DNA from: Bacteroidales bacterium
GTDB lineage: Bacteria; Bacteroidota; Bacteroidia; Bacteroidales; UBA10428
DNA length: 8,465 bases
Assembly (NCBI GenBank): GCA_016935595.1
Contig: JAFGQQ010000193.1
Coordinates: forward strand, 1 to 8,465
Direction: 5' to 3'
The notes below the pieces were generated by a model. That model ran no database searches. It saw only the letters and a program-made list of their open reading frames with translations, and was not told the origin of the DNA. How positions within the stretch are numbered: the first letter of the stretch is position 1; each line of letters starts with the position of its first letter. Made by a program: the position numbers and the translations under genes. Shown in pieces: positions 7,241 through 8,465 of this stretch.

Positions 7241-8158
7241 TTAGTCAAGGAATTTTTCGTTTATAATAAACAAAGGTCTTTTGCGACTTTCATCATAAAT
7301 TCTAAGCAAATATTCTCCAACGAGTCCTGTTGCTAATAGCTGGACGCCACTAAATAAGATAATAAATACGATTATTGTTGTAAATCCCTCCGGAACACCA
7401 CCAAAGAAAATTTTTTTAATTAAAATGTAAATGATATAGATTACTGAAAAGAAGATAATTATAAATCCGGTTTTAGTTAGAAATTTAATAGGGAAATGAC
7501 TAAAACTAAAGAAACCGTTGTAAGCTAGATTGAATAGTTTTTTAAATGAATATTTGGGTAAACCGGCAACCCTTGCATCCCTTTCATATTCAATTTCTGT
7601 TTGTTTATAACCAACCCAGGAACGCAACCCACGAATAAATAAACTTTGTTCAGGCATTTGTAAAATTTGGTTAAGTACTTTTCTGTTCATCATGCAAAAA
7701 TCACCGCTGTCAAGAGGAATGGTTATGTCGGCAAATTTTTTCAGAAGCCGGTAATAAGCCCAGTAACATAGCCTTTTTACAAAACCTTCTTTTCTCTTTT
7801 TTCTAACAGCAAAAACCACATCAAATCCTTCATTTAGTTTTTCATAAAAGCTTTTAATAAGTTCAGGGGGATCCTGTAAGTCACCATCGATAATTGCAAT
7901 AAAATCTCCTTTAGAGCATGTTAATCCGGCTAATATTGCAGCCTGGTGCCCAAAGTTTCGTGATAAAGATATAACTTTAAAACGCTTATCCTTATTATGA
8001 CATTCAATCAGTTTAATAAGGCTTTTATCCTTGCTTCCATCATCTACACAAATAACTTCAAAGTCTTTGGTTATTGAATTCATAGAGTTTATAACTCTTT
8101 CAAAAAGTAGCTCAATAACTTCTTCTTCATTAAATAAAGGGATGACCAGGGATAGCAT
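7241..8158 (-). CDS. GT2 polyprenyl-phosphate glycosyltransferase (GtrB/DPM1-like)
   Basis: This 305-residue protein has the usual length of GtrB/ArnC-type enzymes, which move a sugar from a nucleotide donor to undecaprenyl phosphate on the cytoplasmic face. The GT-A fold is clear: LSLVIPLFNEEE at the N-terminus, VICVDDGSKDKS with D39/D40, SLSRNFGHQAAILAGL (65-79), and the metal-binding DGD at 91-93 within IIDGDLQDPPEL. LDSGDFCMMNRKVL (149-162) and FIRGLRSWVGY (174-184) are acceptor-side motifs, and RDARVAGLPKYSFKKL (193-208) is the pre-membrane amphipathic region. Two membrane helices follow at about 229-248 and 259-281, then the VGEYLLRIYDESRKRPLF signature. No key residue is missing. The sugar cannot be told from sequence. 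The downstream GT-C-like membrane protein is its probable partner. The start is the ATG at 8158, which leaves MLSLVIP as the first beta strand, and 36 bases separate it from the acyl-CoA synthetase stop. Confidence 0.9.
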   Translation of the reverse strand: MLSLVIPLFNEEEVIELLFERVINSMNSITKDFEVICVDDGSKDKSLIKLIECHNKDKRFKVISLSRNFGHQAAILAGLTCSKGDFIAIIDGDLQDPPELIKSFYEKLNEGFDVVFAVRKKRKEGFVKRLCYWAYYRLLKKFADITIPLDSGDFCMMNRKVLNQILQMPEQSLFIRGLRSWVGYKQTEIEYERDARVAGLPKYSFKKLFNLAYNGFFSFSHFPIKFLTKTGFIIIFFSVIYIIYILIKKIFFGGVPEGFTTIIVFIILFSGVQLLATGLVGEYLLRIYDESRKRPLFIINEKFLD

Positions 8159-8194
8159 AAATTTATTAATTTGATATTTTTCCCGGAAATTACA

Positions 8195-8465
8195 CTATTT
8201 TTTTGTTTGATAAAGAAACCGTTTTATGCTTTTTTTAGGAGTCTTGGCAAATTCTTCATCATGAATACGTATCTTCCAAAGTTGCATATATTTTGGCAGT
8301 TCTTTATTTACTAAATCTTTTGTATGGTTAAAAATTGCTGTCAGGTTATTAAGTGAAAGTTTTTCTTTTTCAACTGTATCCTGTTCAGGATAAACTAAAG
8401 CAACCAGTTTTTCATCTTCATCAATTACCAATGATTCCTGAATATAAGGCATATTATTCAGAATG
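8195..8465 (-). CDS. C-terminal part of an AMP-forming long-chain acyl-CoA synthetase, 5' end outside window
   Basis: The frame stays open to the right edge. The methionine at 8452 is preceded in frame by I-L-N-N, which continues the family motif before PYIQESLV, so it is not the start. About 90 residues remain. They contain the small C-terminal domain of the ANL (acyl-CoA synthetase) superfamily: PYIQESLVIDEDEKLVALVYP, the helix LVNKELPKYMQLWKI, and the closing A10 region EEFAKTPKKSIKRFLYQ. The family activates fatty acids to acyl-AMP and then acyl-CoA in the cytoplasm. In the A10 motif (family pattern T-P-x-x-K-x-x-R) the position of the catalytic lysine appears to be serine, with lysines on either side; see findings. 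The gene reads toward the glycosyltransferase pair and may be transcribed with it, although the function is not obviously linked. Confidence 0.85.
   Translation of the reverse strand, partial: ILNNMPYIQESLVIDEDEKLVALVYPEQDTVEKEKLSLNNLTAIFNHTKDLVNKELPKYMQLWKIRIHDEEFAKTPKKSIKRFLYQTKK

Noticed and set aside
6360..7266. Two plus-strand open frames (6360-6641 and 7036-7266) within the right-hand block
   Set aside because: Both lie opposite the GT-C-like membrane protein, and the second also overlaps the end of the glycosyltransferase gene; they arise from AT-rich membrane-protein coding sequence.
1..8465. Known defence system, CRISPR array, integrated element or RNA gene
   Set aside because: I saw no regularly spaced direct repeats, nuclease, helicase, methylase, integrase or transposase motifs, and no tRNA-like or rRNA-like sequence on either strand.

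Overview
The window looks like a chromosomal segment of a low-GC member of the Bacteroidota. The evidence is a TonB-dependent receptor with an N-terminal carboxypeptidase-regulatory-like domain, A-rich leaders instead of strong Shine-Dalgarno sites, strongly AT-biased codons, and a degenerate palindromic intergenic repeat of a kind I remember from this phylum. I cannot place it more finely. There are eight protein genes, two of them cut by the window edges. I see no rRNA, tRNA, CRISPR array, transposase or phage gene.

Left half, plus strand (1-5350). The first gene is the 3' part of a large regulator with a TolB/FlgO-like domain, TPR-type repeats and a C-terminal AraC-family DNA-binding domain. 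A 296-base gap follows, holding a decayed palindromic repeat (about 1784-1888) and a bulged inverted repeat (1972-2015). Next is a tight three-gene set: a small FMN-binding lipoprotein with a complete flavinylation motif, a flavodoxin starting 1 base after it, and a TonB-dependent receptor 13 bases further on. The likely logic is cytoplasmic flavin redox carrier, exported covalent-flavin protein and outer-membrane importer. This is the most interesting part of the window. A role in uptake coupled to reduction, for example of a metal chelate or other redox-active ligand, is inference only.

Right half, minus strand (5361-8465). Read in transcription order, from the right edge, come the C-terminal end of a long-chain acyl-CoA synthetase-like protein, a GtrB/DPM1-type glycosyltransferase predicted to load a sugar onto a polyprenyl phosphate, and a roughly ten-helix GT-C-like membrane protein 11 bases downstream. 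The last two fit a donor-maker plus membrane-transferase pair for modifying surface glycans or proteins. A 71-residue orphan gene follows, ending in a hairpin with a T-tract on the minus strand. That hairpin lies between the convergent receptor and orphan genes, and its tail reaches the receptor stop codon.

No complete known defence or mobile system is visible. The candidates for something undescribed are the flavinylated-lipoprotein/flavodoxin/receptor set, the C-terminal AraC fusion and the uncharacterised GT-C-like partner of the polyprenyl glycosyltransferase.
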